From: Ceraceosorus guamensis
Taxonomy: Eukaryota > Basidiomycota > Exobasidiomycetes > Ceraceosorales > Ceraceosoraceae
Reading direction: 5' to 3'
DNA length: 44,808 bases
Assembly (NCBI RefSeq): GCF_003144195.1
Contig: NW_020290111.1
Location: 1-44,808 of the forward strand
Shown here: one piece after another, positions 1 through 11,915 of the stretch
Numbering within the stretch: the first letter of the stretch is position 1
Layout: each line of letters opens with the position of its first letter
The notes under the pieces: model-generated
Told to the model about the DNA's origin: nothing
The model's input: only the letters and a program-made list of their open reading frames with translations
Database searches by the model: none
Translations under genes and position numbers: made by a program

Positions 1-135
1 CCCTCCCTCCCCCCGCGCGACTTTTGCAACCGTTTCAAGTTCAAAATCCCCATCTCACAGCTCCACAGCTTGCCAGCTCCAACTGGCAAGTGCGCAACCC
101 TAGCTGCTGCTGCCACCAACGTCCCCCTCCCCCCG

Positions 136-1615
136 CTAATGTTCTTCCTGAACAACAGCCCCCTCGCTCGTAACGCAAAGCACCTCCTTTCTCGCGCTAA
201 TTCCTTCCTTTTCAAATTCCTTGCCAATCGTTTCGCAGATGCTCTCCAGATTGTGCGTGGCTAGAGCTAGGATTGTGGGACCTGCTCCGGAGAGGCATAT
301 GCCTAGTAGACCTGGGTGGGTGCTTGGTGTGACAGAGGAGAGGATGCGCGGAAGACCTGGGATCTGGCAGCGCGGCGCAAGGGGGAAAGCAGGGGGGATT
401 TGCAGGGCGCACGGAGAGTTAGGGTTTGCAGGCCAAGCGCGCATCAATTCAGCAAGGGCTTGCAGGTTGCAGGGTTTTGAGACACGTCGCTCCTTCGCGG
501 CTCCACAGCACTATTTTTCCACCCCCCGCAGCCCGGTCACTAGACCCCCTTGCTCGACTCACCAGCTCTTTACGATAAGGTTGATGAACGCGATCTTGCA
601 TCGCTTGAAAGATGAGGTAGGCATCGGGAGGAGAACGTGCTAGTGCGGTGGTGAGGACGGCAAGTCTTTGTAGATTGAAAATCTTTGGCGTGAGATCGCA
701 GAGTGTAGAGCGGGAGGAAGGGGGGGGGGGAGAGAGAGAGACAGGAGAGTAAGCAAGCGGCGCATCACAATTCGAGCAAGCATCCAAGGTGCATGTTGGC
801 TATGCTGCCCCCGCACTCACTAGATCCGCCTTGGAGTAAGTGTCGGGCAGAGCGCTCCTTGCTAATGCAGTCGACACTTCGAAGTCGGGAATGATGGCGA
901 TGACTTTGATCTCCTGAGCCCATCCAAATCGAATGTAATGACCTATGCCGGTGGGAGGACCGTTGGGATTGGGACCCCAATGAGCGCTAGCATCGTCGGG
1001 CCAGGCGGGCAAGACCTCGCTGAGAGGCACATCCACTTTTGCCCTCTCTTCCTTTGAGAGGTCCAAGAGGTAAGAGCCTACAAATCCGCCCATCAATGCT
1101 GCGGTCACATTGTCCGGATGACGTTCGATCATGAGCGCATGATCCAACAATCTATCCCTGCTCAATCTCAATCCGCCCAACGCGTCGCCCAGGATGATGC
1201 CAGCTACGACGGCCGCACCCGAACTGCCCAATCCTCGTCCGAATGGGATCTCGTTGTGCACGTGGATGGAGATGCCGGGTTGGAATAGCGGACCTTTACC
1301 ATTCGCTCGCAGAACGTAGAGCGCGCAACGGGTGATGAGGTTCTTGTAGGGATCCAGAGGCGCATCGTCAGATCCAATGCCCGTATAGTGTAGGATTGGA
1401 TGCTGGTTAGAGGTGGAGGAGGTGGAGGAGGAGGTGGAGGTGGAATGGTTGGAGATGCGTACTTGAAGCGTGAGGTAGAGCGAGAGGGATAGGCCCACCA
1501 CGTCGAATCCTGGACCTATGTTGGATGAGGTGCAAGGTACGCGAATACTGAATCTGCGATCAGCAGCAGTGGGTGCACCCAGCTCGAGGGAGGAGGAGGA
1601 GGAAGATGTCGTCAT
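136..1615 (-). CDS. THR1: Homoserine kinase (GHMP kinase family)
   Basis: Phosphorylates homoserine to O-phosphohomoserine, the step before threonine synthase, in the cytosol. Three exons on the minus strand: 1615-821, 682-563 and 363-136, giving 380 residues (yeast Thr1 is about 357). Both introns (138 and 199 bases) start GTGAGT and sit between codons, joining KADL to IFNL and KEL to IPGLP. The ATP-binding GHMP motif PFGRGLGSSGAA is at residues 124-135. The C-terminal GHMP domain carries LLGICLSGAGPT and the family's DRVHQPYRK block. A serine/threonine-rich insert (about 57-70) comes from a GGAGGT-type repeat in the gene. The ATG at 1615 is the first in frame and is followed by a serine-rich stretch before the conserved core. 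The gene is divergent from GUP1. Family assignment is firm; only the exact start is open. Confidence 0.95.
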
Positions 1616-2202
1616 CGCAAAGCCGAGCCCGGAGAGTGGCTGGTGTGGTGTGATGTGGTGTGATGTGGTGTGGTGTGGTGTGGTGTGGTGTGGTGTGGTG
1701 TGCTATCCAGTGCCCTGCTTGAGGGCAGATGGTGGATGTGTGCGCGAATGTGAATCTCGAATCGTGGCTCTTTGAATCCTTGAGATCACAATCCGTTATT
1801 CGGTGATTTCACATTCAACGCGATTCCCGTTTAAGTGAATATCGTCGCGGTTTTTGACTTCTCGCCTGCCCGCCGTCCTGCCTTCTATTCAAAATTCAAA
1901 TTCGTGATTCTTCCTCCCGCGTGACCTGCGACTCGCTGCACTGCGTGGCGCCAGGGAAGCATCACGTGATGCCCTATGTGGCTCGTTGGCGCAAGGGCCG
2001 TGCACATTGGCGCTCGTACGCACGATGTTCTTGATTCGCGCTCACTCACGCACGCCTCCTCGCCACACGACAATCCATCCACATCCTCAAGGGGCCGACT
2101 TGACGCATATTTCTGCAACAGAGCGTGCACAAGAGTCCAAGCACAGAGTCGAGATTGTGTTAGGTGCATGCAGCTCACGATCTGCAGGCAAGTCGAGTGT
2201 CC
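1616..2202. promoter_or_regulatory. Divergent promoter region between THR1 and GUP1
   Basis: This 587-base spacer separates two genes transcribed away from each other, so it should hold both promoters. Just upstream of the THR1 ATG is a pentanucleotide tract. The middle is more AT-rich and contains CGTGA and CACGTGA-like words around 1963-1970. No clear TATA box was identified for either gene. Confidence 0.5.
1641..1702. repeat. (TGTGG)n pentanucleotide tract
   Basis: About twelve units of TGTGG, two of them with an A substitution (TGATG). It lies 26-87 bases upstream of the THR1 ATG. The same unit, on the other strand, recurs at 30174-30203. Confidence 0.9.
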
Positions 2203-5200
2203 ATGTTGCCCATGCACACCATCCATCTGGACTCCAAGCAGATCAACACGTTGGGCTCGCGCTCGAGCTCGGGCCCTTCATCCTCTTCTCCTCAAGCCCA
2301 TGCTCACGCTCAACCCGAAGCGGGCTCATACCGCTCAGGCTACTCCAAAGTTCCGCTTTCGGAGGTCATCATGGGTTCAAGCTCAAGCTCAAGCTCAAAC
2401 TTTGGGACTGGAAAGGATAAAGCTGCAAGTGGAGGATTTTGGGCAATGTTGAGTGGTAGTAGAGGAATAGCGTCTTTTACCATCGATACGTCATTGGCGC
2501 CTTCGGACGTCGATGTGGCAGGTCAGGCAAGTGCTATGGACGGCTCAGATCACGATAGAGGCGCATACATGCCCATGAGCTCGCACATCTCTCGAAGATC
2601 CCTCCATCACTTTCCTTCAGACACTTTTCCATCCACGCATCAACGGATCGCCTCTGCCCGCTTCAACCCTTCGCCCCGTGCGTCAGGTTCAGATCACAAG
2701 CCGCACACCTCGCTAGCTTCGACGCAGAGAGTGGCTAGGAACACACGGGAAACCAGAAATCCGGCAAAGAGCAGATGGAAGAGCTGGGAATTTCGAGCGT
2801 ACTTGTTGGTATTTCTGATCGTGGTGCCTTACATGGTCTGGGTACCTGTTCAGCTCAGTCAGGGTGAGTCGAAGCGCAAATTTCGACAAGGGGCAGTGGA
2901 GGCTAGTATGCATTGGGCAAGGGCGCTTGCTTGCTTGCTGCCATGGCGAGCATCATCGCGCAATGCTACGAGCTCTGAGCAAGCTCGGCTAAATTTGATA
3001 ATCATGCGATTGACCTACGTGCTTCCCCACATTAGAAACGAATCCAAACTATCCGCGCTTCTCCTCTCACCTCAAGAGGGGCTGGATCGCTGGCAGGATG
3101 AGAGTGAGCAGACAAGATACGAGCCGGCTAGCACGACTCGAATCAGGTCTCATGCGCTTTCAGCAAGCTCACATCTATGCCCCCTCCTTTGGTTCAACAG
3201 GACGACTCGGATTTCCAATACCGCTCCTTTAGAGACTACTTTCCCTTGCTGCTAGGTCTCGCTTTGGGCCACACGGGCCTCTCCAAATCGGTCGCGATGC
3301 TATTCGACAGGCCTACGGAGTTGACGCGCTCCGCAAGTCCAAACACACACCCTTCCCGACGCATCTTTTTGGGCCTCTTTACGGGCCTCTTCATCCTGGC
3401 GCTGCACGGGAGCAACGCTGTCAAGCTGCTCCTTCTGCTCGCGTTCAATTTTGTGCTTGCACGAACATGCGCGGGCAAAGTGTACGCTCCGATCTTGATC
3501 TGGACTATCAATATAGGGGCGCTCTTCTTGGTTCATTGGAACGAAGGTTTCGCCTGGTCCGTTTGGACGCCAGCTTTGGGCTTTTTGGACAATTACACCG
3601 GTCTATTACCTCGCTGGCAAATCAACTTTAACATTTCCATGCTCAGATTGGTCTCTTTTGCAATGGATCTGCACTGGGCCAGATTGCGACCCGTGAGGCT
3701 TTACGAGCCTTCTCCGCCCGCTTCTAAGCGCTCATCGACACCTTTGAAGAGGGATCAGTACAGCTGGTCAGCCTACCTGCTCTACATTCTCTATCCTCCG
3801 CTCTTCGTTGCAGGTCCCATCATGACCTTCAACGACTTTACGCGACAAGTCGCGCAGAGAGATTGCCAGCCTCATTTGACTCTCAGGGACAGAGCGGCTT
3901 ATGCAGTCAGGTTTGTCGCCTGCTTGTTCACGATGGAACTCATACTGCATTTTGTGTATGTGAATGCGATCAAGGATTCGAAGGCTTGGAACGGAGCTAC
4001 ACCGATGCAATTATCCATGATCGGATTTTGGAACCTGATCATCGTCTGGCTCAAGGTGAGTGGGTGCCGCGGCGCGCGCGCCGCACAGCAATTTCGTCTC
4101 TTGCTGACTTGGAAATGTTGCCCCTGTCTGCTTTCTGATACGACGCGAATCGATGACGCGCGCTCGTCCCCCCACACAACAGCTGCTCATCCCTTGGCGC
4201 TTCTTCAGGATGTGGGCGCTGCTGGATGGTGTGGAAGCGCCGGAGAATATGGTTAGGTGCATGGCCAACAATTATTCGACGCTGGGCTTTTGGAGGAGTT
4301 GGCATAGGAGTTACAATTTGTGGATAGTCCGGTGAGAAACGAGTAGGCATCGTTTGATGACGACTGTTGCTCAGCGAGGTCTGGAGTGCTGGACTGACAG
4401 CTGGAAGACGTTCCTTGCTTCCCTACCTTTCCTACTTTCTGATGCGCTGGTCATTTGACGCATTGCTACGCCATTCTGCTGCACGAACAGGTACATTTAT
4501 GTACCCCTTGGAGGCTCATCCAACGTCGTGCTCGCCACGCTCCTCGTCTTCACCTTTGTGGCACTTTGGCACGATCTCAGTTTGAAATTGCTCACATGGG
4601 GATGGTTGGTCACGCTCTTCATCATTCCAGAATTGGCCGCTTCCAAAGTGTTGCCTGCCAAAAAGGTGCGTCTTGATGGAGTTCTCGCATATGATAAAGG
4701 GAGATTAATTCGCAGCTGTTCGGATCTTATTGCCGGTGAAGGCCGTTCCTCTACTGCCCACCTCTTTGTGCGTACCGTCAACCCCCCTTTTTTTGCTGAC
4801 CATTGGCTATTCCGATCGCCCTTGGACCTTAGTTTGGCGAAAGATCATGGTACAGGCATGTATGCGCCGTTGGCGGAGTACTCAATATCCTCCTCATGAT
4901 GAGCGCCAACCTGGTAGGCTTTGCCATAGGTCTGGACGGAGTTCAATACCTGCTCAATCAGCTCGTCGGCAGCTGGAACGGTGAGTTGCTTTTGCTTTCT
5001 CCCCTCGCTCGAACTTGATGGGACCATGCGACGACGAAGCGTGAATCCAAGCGGATTCGATCTCGGGTGGACGTGCCTCCATCGATGCTTACTGTCAGCT
5101 TGCCTTTGCATCCTCCTACCGACACGACAGGACTCAAATTCATGCTGGGCGCATGCACCGCCCTCTTTTGCGCCGTGCACGTCATGTTCGAGTACAGGTG

Positions 5201-5410
5201 CGTCTAGCTGCATCACAAACGTCTATGCGCGAGAGTTCGCTGATGCGCAACATTTCCCCCACTTGCGCAATCCCCCCTCCCTTTCCATCCTCCCATCTTG
5301 GCCCATACATTCGCCACCGCATTCTGGCGCTGATTTCCCGCTTACTCGCGCGCGCGCGATGTGAACTTAGGGAGGAAGAGCTCAGGCATGGTATTTCGAG
5401 AAAATGTTAG
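2203..5410 (+). CDS. GUP1: GUP1-like membrane-bound O-acyltransferase (MBOAT)
   Basis: The yeast homologue remodels GPI-anchor lipids in the endoplasmic reticulum by adding a long acyl chain. Eight exons: 2203-2863, 3036-3103, 3201-4055, 4183-4331, 4491-4665, 4833-4980, 5131-5197 and 5371-5410, giving 720 residues with phase kept at every junction. Recognisable Gup1 blocks are the membrane anchor [26 protein letters not shown]...[48 protein letters not shown], the MBOAT histidine in FVALWHD (about H605) and the C-terminal [12 protein letters not shown]. About ten hydrophobic segments follow a 180-residue serine-rich N-terminal region. The last coding exon is only 40 bases. The start could be the upstream ATG at 2164; 2203 is preferred because the MLPMH start looks like a natural N terminus. 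Intron 5 (4666-4832) might hide a small exon, but direct joining reads well. Confidence 0.92.
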
Positions 5411-8120
5411 CTGCGCGCACGAGCCGGACGAAGGCTGCTGCACAATTTCTTTTCGCTTTGGCCGTCCGCACCGCAATGCATGTCACCCCGATGGCCCCCT
5501 CCATTCGACGTGGTCCGCGCGTCGTTTGCATGCCGCCACATGCTTGCTTCAGACGTTATCGTCGTGCCCTTCGCCTTCGCGCGCGCTCGCGAATCAAGAA
5601 TCGCAAAAGCATGCGCTTCTATTACAACCACGAATCGAATCGTGAGACGGTGGAGTCTGATGCCAGGACGGTATTCGATGGTGTGAACCTCGGGATGTAG
5701 AGGAGGGACAAAGGTGCATCTTGGTCGACGGGCCAAAAGCGACCCAGAGCGTTGTCCAGATGATTCCCTTGTTCCTCGCAATCGCACAGTGCAGAAATTG
5801 CACTTCGACACCTTGGCACAACGAGGGGTCGATACGAACGGTACGACAAAGCACCTGCGAGGGGATACGTGGAAAGGAAGAACAAAAGGTGAAATGATGT
5901 GAGGTGCGGGAGGGGTTGAGACAGGTGTGCGGCACGCAAGCACGAGTCAGCCAAGCGCCTCACTGCGATCATTGCAAGTCGATGCCAAACGAAATCAAGT
6001 CCAAGCAAGCTGTGCAAGATCCACGCGAGAGGGGCGAAGCAAGAGTCGCGCGCCCGCGCCCGCGCGCAAAGTCCCTTCTTCGAAAGACGCAACATTGCCC
6101 CAATGACGCGCCTGCAACAGTGTGGGTCTCCCTTCAGAAACCAAGAGTAGTCACGCGTCGAGTTCCCACTTCCACCCTCGAAAGAGGGTACAAGAGGCGC
6201 CATCGATTGCACTGAAGCCTCGAGGGGAAAGAAACACTCTTCCTCTCTCGGCATCCTCCTCTCCAATCTCCACGACCTTAAGCGAGGGAGAATCACCAGA
6301 AAACGATCCCAAAGACGTGTCGTTCGCGTCCCATGACCAGGGGATCGTTCGATGCAAAGTCGTGGAAGATGGAGGAGACCCTGACGCTCCGAAAGGAGCG
6401 TGCAACATCTTCATCTGTCTGCTTTGAGACAAGGTTCGCAAGACAACCCTAAGGTGATTCCCCACATTTCGACTTTTCGTCATCTATCTCTTGACCCTAT
6501 CCGAGCTGCATGTCAGCCGCGTCCTCTTCCCGCCGAGCACCTCCGAACGACAACGACGAGTCCGCGCCACTAAGGGAGGCCCAACTCAATTTCATTCTCT
6601 ATAGTGGGATGATGCCACGTTCCCGCCACCCGACCCCGTCAAGCCTCGCGACTGTCGTTCTCCGCAGAAGAAGAGCGACCCGCTCGGTACAATCCTTCCC
6701 TTGGTCAATCACGGTCCCGAACAGGACCGCTTCCAAGCCGCAACATCCTCGCACAGAAGGAAGTGCTCGACGACACGAGGATCGTTACTAAGAGACCGAA
6801 CATTGTGTCCCGTTCTGCGCCTCTTCCATACCCCTCGTCCGCCCAAAGCGTTGAGGAAAGGGTGGGTGAGACCCAATGACAAGGGGTGGCGTCTTGGGCC
6901 ATAGTCGAGCGGGCACGTCCGATTTCAGTCGTACCAATCTCTGTGCGGAGCAGCGGTGCGAGGGCCGCTAGAGGCCCTCGATGAGAAGAAAACAGCCGAC
7001 GGAACGAGGAGAATGCGCTTCGCAGTGATGCAGTGATCTGACTGATCTCCAGGGAGACAGGCCAGACCCCCTTTCCTCACATTCATTTTGACGAGTCGCG
7101 TGTTTGGTGTACGGCAACGTGGATCCCTTGCGCCAAGTCCGTGCCCCTCGTCACGAGCAATAGCACACCCCGAAGAGCGCACCAAGCACTCGCATCGAGC
7201 GGCCAAGACCGAGCACAATCAGCGAGAGGCATTTCTGGTGTGAGCATGACCTCAGCGACCTTTGGGTGCTAGCCCAGCTAGAGCATTGTGTGGCGTGACA
7301 CGAGACTCCCAGAGGTGCCGCGAAAGGCAGAGAAGAAGAGCGAGACCAACGGAGCCCATCTTCGGGTTTCCAAACGAGTATGATGACCAAGCCTCGTATA
7401 ATCGAGCTCTGCGAACACTGACAAAGACGTCCGCGCAGGTGACATCACGACACGCCTCCGAAGAGGCGAGGCGACGTGCTTGATACCTGCACGAAGGGGA
7501 GGAGGAGTACGCGGACCTTCCCACTCGCACGCATGTCCCAAATCGACATGAGCGAGTATCGATGGCCTTTGGACTGAAGGGAGAGACTACTGCAGTGCGG
7601 CCGAGGCAGGGTGGGGCGGTGCGACACACCTAATGTCGCAAGCGATGACGCCAAGGCGACAATCCGGTCCGCCACACGCACAATGCTGATCTTGCCCCGA
7701 ACGCTTTCTGTGGGCATCCTAATGGCGACAAGACTCAGCTATGCCGTGCGCGCGCAGAGAGCGAGCCAAAAACTCGGCCTTGAACATTCGAACGGATACG
7801 AAATGAAAGAATTGTCCCAAGGCCCGCGGGACCTTGCTACCGCTCCTTGCGGAGCGATGAACAAGCAAGGGCTCTCGACGCGTGAAGCAGCCGAGAGCCA
7901 TACCGCAAAACGAGCGCATGAGGATCGTGGATTACTCTTCCTCTCCAGCGAGCACCTGCGCATCCTTGGAAAACTTTGATAGGAGCACAAGCGACTCTAA
8001 AGCCGGGAGGGTACTGCCGAAACCAGACCAAAAGCGAAACGAGGCACAGAATTGCGAGCCGAAGAGAAGAGAAAGTACTTACGGCTGCGTGAGGGGCATC
8101 GTTGCACTTGTGTGCATCAT
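5411..8120. other. 2.7-kb convergent spacer, no gene recognised
   Basis: GUP1 and the RBM42-like gene converge here, so 100-300 bases at each side are probably 3' UTR. The middle (about 5640-8040) is GC-rich and lacks the tandem repeats that fill most other spacers of the window. Open frames reach about 220 codons (5622-6296, minus), but none shows a recognisable motif or a chain of phased exons. Fragments occur on both strands in all frames, as expected of GC-rich non-coding DNA or of a long-decayed element. No terminal repeats were found by eye. Possible contents are a long non-coding transcript or an old insertion. Confidence 0.5.
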
Positions 8121-9299
8121 CTACCTCTTCTTGGCGTAAGCGTTCCCGAAACCTCCATTCCGCCGCAAGGTGCCACCTATAGCACCGCCCATCTTGTGAT
8201 GGTGCTTCCAATCGTCGTGCTTGACGTTGTTGGCCAGGAGACGATCTTTGCGATGTCCAATCTCGACGGGCACAGTGTCTTCTGACGCTTTTTTGAGTCT
8301 GCAAGGGCGCGACCCGATGTATTTGCCTGAAGAGGAGTTGAGGAGCTCGTGAGCGGCCATGCGGCGGCGCAATGGATTCTCACACCTCAAGGTGGGATGT
8401 GCTTACCGTCCATCTCTTTCCACGCCTTTAGAAAGTCCTCTGGATCCGCGAACGCGACAAATCCATACCCTTTAGACTTGCTGTCCGATTTTTTTCGAAT
8501 GACTCTGGCTTTGCTGAACGAAGGGTATTTCTGAAAGGCTGCAGTGAGAACGCCATCGGAGACGTCATTGCCCAGATCGCCGACGAATAAGCGTTTGTGC
8601 TCTGAGTAAGATCGAGGATAGATGGGTGATGAGCGCTTGAAATTGGCGCACATAATCCAAGGCACTTGGTGACTCACTCGGATCCCATTCCAGCAGCGTT
8701 TGATCCTCGTACAATTTGCCCACGGCTTTTCTGAGCACAGTCTGACGCGTCTCTCCTCTCTTCAATTGTCCAGCAAGCTGATTGCCATCCTTATCTTTTG
8801 GTCCGATCTGGCGCTTCTCCTTCTTGGCTTTGCCGCTCGACGGATCCAAGGCCGCATCGGCCCCATGCCCTTGAGGCGCTGACCACTGCGCAGATGAGGA
8901 TGCCCCGACACCCGAGAAAGCGCTGCCTGGTGCGCTCCCATAAGCTGAGGATTGCGTGGCGTATGCTGAAGCGTCGTACGGAGCGCCTTGATGCGCAGAG
9001 GATGAGCCAGGCAGCCCTTGGGGATAAGCCGCGTAAAAAGCATCATAGTTGAATGCCCAATTGTTGCTGTTCTGATCCCAATAGCTGAGGATGAGAGCGA
9101 GGATGGAGAGGCACAGGAGAACGTGGGCACTGTCAGCTACAGGCATCACTGAGAACAGACAGAGAGTGTACGTGCACAGGCGCTTGCGCCAGCGTCAGCT
9201 CTGAGTAGGCATACACGCTCTTCTGCTTCGCTGATGCAGCGCACATACTCACTAGAATGCCGCGTAGGGATCTTGACCCTGACCCTGAGCCGAGGACAT
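8121..9299 (-). CDS. RBM42-like RNA-binding protein (single RRM)
   Basis: Human RBM42 is an RNA-binding protein associated with splicing and mRNA fate; a nuclear or cytoplasmic RNA role is inferred here. Four exons on the minus strand: 9299-9253, 9084-8678, 8601-8407 and 8326-8121, giving 284 residues. All introns begin GTGAGT or GTAAGC and keep phase. The N-terminal half is low-complexity (Ala, Ser, Gly, Tyr, Gln). A lysine-rich linker leads to the family signature EDQTLLEWDP. One RRM follows at about 153-230, with RNP2 as LFVGDL and RNP1 as KGYGFVAF. After it comes KWxxxDGKYIGSRP-type sequence and the conserved tail PVEIGHRKDRLL. This order (short RRM plus a basic tail) is that of RBM42 rather than a generic RRM protein. 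It lies downstream of uS2 on the same strand but 919 bases away, so it is an independent gene. Confidence 0.88.
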
Positions 9300-10217
9300 G
9301 GTTGATGGCGCAGGGAGAGGCGCGTGGGGGTGCAAAATGGTGGACGTGGCGGTGGCTGTTGGGTGATGGTAAACTTGCGTCTCAGGGTCGCCGAGTCAAC
9401 CGCGAGTAGCCAGAGCTGGAAGGAGCTGTTAAAGTGTGACTGTCAAAGGCGCGAGGCATGGAGTGGACAGGCAAATGCAGGTTTCTGAATCGAATGTACG
9501 GTGGGGAGACGGTCCAGCAAGTGGGCGCGAGCATGGATGGGCAGGCGTACAAGATTCCGTGCGACCGCAGGCGCACAACAATGTGAATCACCAATCAAAA
9601 TCGTGAATCGTTAATACAGGCTTCGCTCAGCCAGCTCGTGACTCGTAGTCAAAGTGCATGGCGAGTGCGACCTCACACACACACCAGCTCAGTCTGAGCT
9701 CGAAAGTTCTCGTCGTTTATGCGCGTGCATACCTCGCACGAGAGCCAGCGACAAGCGTTTGTCACGTGGCAGTCGCGCGCGCTATCATCCAGGAGAACGA
9801 TTTGATTATGATTGCAACGCTCTTGACTGTGACTCGGCTCAAACTCATCGGTCTGCAACCTCATATCGTATGCATGGAGCAATTGACCATGAAATTGGTC
9901 TCTCACATTAGCACAGAAGCCTTGTGTTGAGCTTGCATACATGCGTGAAGGTGTGATTTTTTGGGCTTGTTGAGGAAAGGGGGCACCCCGAAAATGTTAG
10001 TATTACAACTCGGGTTGTTGGAACTTCGCCGCATGCCTCTTTGGGGTTTTCAAAAGGCATTCACCAAAGGTGCCGAACGACGAGGGCCAGACGACAATGG
10101 GGGGACAAAGGGAAGACATTACTGTTGCCAGCAGAGCACCCGCAAAGAAGGAAAAGAGAGGAGCGGGATGCGCCAATGTGGCGACGCATCGACTGGTGCG
10201 CTACTCGGCGAGGACAC
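9300..10217. other. Spacer between RBM42-like gene and uS2
   Basis: Both flanking genes are on the minus strand, so this 918-base stretch should hold the promoter of the RBM42-like gene on the left and the 3' UTR of uS2 on the right. The centre (about 9590-9940) is more AT-rich, with CGTGAATC-type words. No RNA gene or ORF with support was seen. Confidence 0.5.
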
Positions 10218-11332
10218 TTAGTCCCAGCCGGAAGCTTGCTGACCACCAGCGGCAGCGCCGTCAGCGGCCCAGTCTTGCGCATCGCCATCAGCGGCCCAGT
10301 CTACCTTTTCTCCAGCAGGTGCACCGCCCTGAGCAGCAGTGAGTGCGATGGAGCTGGGTCCAACGCCTCCCAAATCGACTTCCTGGTCTCCGACCGTCTC
10401 GATTGGAGCGTTCTTCTCTGCCAAAGCAGCCGCAGCTTCGTTCGCCTCTTGCTCAATCTCTTGAGGGTCGCGGTAGAAGAACATGTCCACCATGACTCCC
10501 CAACCGTCAGGAGTGCGAGGGATGGTTCCGCGAAGACGCAGGATTTCGCGAGCCAACAACCACCAGAGAAGACCGACAGAGTGCTTGGACTTGTTGTTAC
10601 CTGGAATGGCAACGTCGACGTGACGCAAAGGAGCGTCGGTGTCGCACAGAGCAATGACGGGAATGTTGACGTAAGAAGCCTCGCGAATAGCTTGGTGGTC
10701 GACGCGAGGGTCAGTCACCACGATGATTCTGGGCTCCTTGAACGATCGGGTGATGTAGTTGGTGAAGGAACCGGGCGTGAAACGACCGGCAATGGCAGTA
10801 GCACCAGTGTTGGATGCGAACTTGAGCACAGCTCGGTGTCCGTATTGACGACCAGAGAGCACCACAATGTCGGCTGGGTTCTCAATGGCAGCGAGGATAC
10901 GAGCAGCGAAGACGATCTTCTCCCAGGTCTTGCCGAGGTTAAGCAAGTGAATACCTGTCGATGAGTCGAGATGTTGGACAGAGTCAGCCAAGCGCTTGAC
11001 AGCCAACGTGTGCGCCAAGCTTCTGGCTTTGATGCGACCAGCAGCACCAGCAGCACCAGCAGCACCCACTGCTCCAATCTCCTACCACGTCAATGGATCC
11101 AGTCTTGCGCGGCGGGCCATGCCCAACATCTCCCGTCAAGCTTATCATGCTGCTTTCTCTGCTTTGACCAGGCTGCTGATTTGCCGCACGACTCACCATC
11201 TGCTCTGCGCTTGTAGACGTAAGGCAGCATAGCCTTCTCCACCTGCTTACCACCAATGTGGGTCTGAGCGGCCAGAAGGAGGCTGATGTCCTCCTCCGTA
11301 GCGTCCAAAACGGATGGCAGCTTAGAAGTCAT
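10218..11332 (-). CDS. RPS0: 40S ribosomal protein uS2 (S0/SA)
   Basis: Component of the small ribosomal subunit, needed for 18S rRNA maturation and 40S assembly. Two exons on the minus strand: 11332-11197 and 10954-10218, giving 290 residues. The 242-base intron splits a glycine codon, so that RADG joins [13 protein letters not shown]. The family is obvious from [61 protein letters not shown] and [18 protein letters not shown]. The C-terminal tail has the usual acidic tryptophan repeats (VDWAADG, QDWAADG) and ends ASGWD. The gene is divergent from eL39, which suggests shared control of two ribosomal proteins. The intron carries a short GCTGGT-type repeat. No convincing intronic snoRNA was found. 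Confidence 0.97.
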
Positions 11333-11915
11333 CCTTGCGCAGTGTGTCGGGTCGGACGTAAGATATGTGGTGGTGCTGTTTGTTCAAAGTCGAAACTCAG
11401 AAAAGCAAAGAAAAAGAGCCCCGAGAATCCAAGTGTCGTGAGGGATCGAAAGGCAAGATGAAGCGCCGCTTCAGCTGCTCACCACTTGCTGTCTGTACCT
11501 TGGCGCTCTCATCAGCTGCGAACCTGCGCGCACATAGCCTGCCTGCCTGATCCTGAGTGGACGCGCCGCGCCCTCGAGAAGAATGCAGGCAGGCGTTTGA
11601 CGAGAAACCACGTGGCAAGAATAGACCGCGGCGATCGCGCGCTGTGCACGCAGGCAGCAAGCATGCCGCGAGTGAGGGGCGCGGCCCTGGCACGCCTCAC
11701 CGCAGCAGTCGCGCCTCGCCTCTGCCCCAGGCGGTCAGAATTTCGGCTCTGCTGAGCAGCCTACCCGTGAGTGGCTCGTGACTGTGACTGTAACTCAGAC
11801 TGTCGTGACTGTGACTCGAGTGTGTTTCCAAGTGCCTGCAAACTGACCCAACCTTTCAACGTGCTCCATCACCACACCACACCATACACATCGTCATCGG
11901 CACACTCTTTTCAAG
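11333..11915. promoter_or_regulatory. Divergent ribosomal-protein promoter (uS2 / eL39)
   Basis: This 583-base spacer lies between the start codons of two divergently transcribed ribosomal protein genes, so it must drive both. Words of note are a CACGTG E-box at about 11611 (in AACCACGTGG) and a run of GTGACTGTGAC units at about 11777-11815. Which elements bind a regulator is not known from the sequence. Confidence 0.6.

Noticed and set aside
418-429. Second telomere-like word (AGTTAGGGTTTG)
   Set aside because: Only eight matching bases inside a THR1 intron; expected by chance.
4717-4735. Possible micro-exon in GUP1 intron 5 (reads LFGSYC)
   Set aside because: It would leave the next exon out of phase. 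Joining 4665 directly to 4833 gives a proper Gup1 sequence.
5622-6296. 224-codon minus-strand open frame
   Set aside because: No family motif or phased neighbour, and rival frames on both strands are just as open. GC-rich DNA gives such frames by chance.
10041-10964. 307-codon plus-strand frame
   Set aside because: Antisense shadow of the uS2 second exon.
10955-11196. Possible intronic box C/D snoRNA in the uS2 intron
   Set aside because: Only weak box-like words (ATGATAA, CTGA) and no terminal stem; not enough to call.
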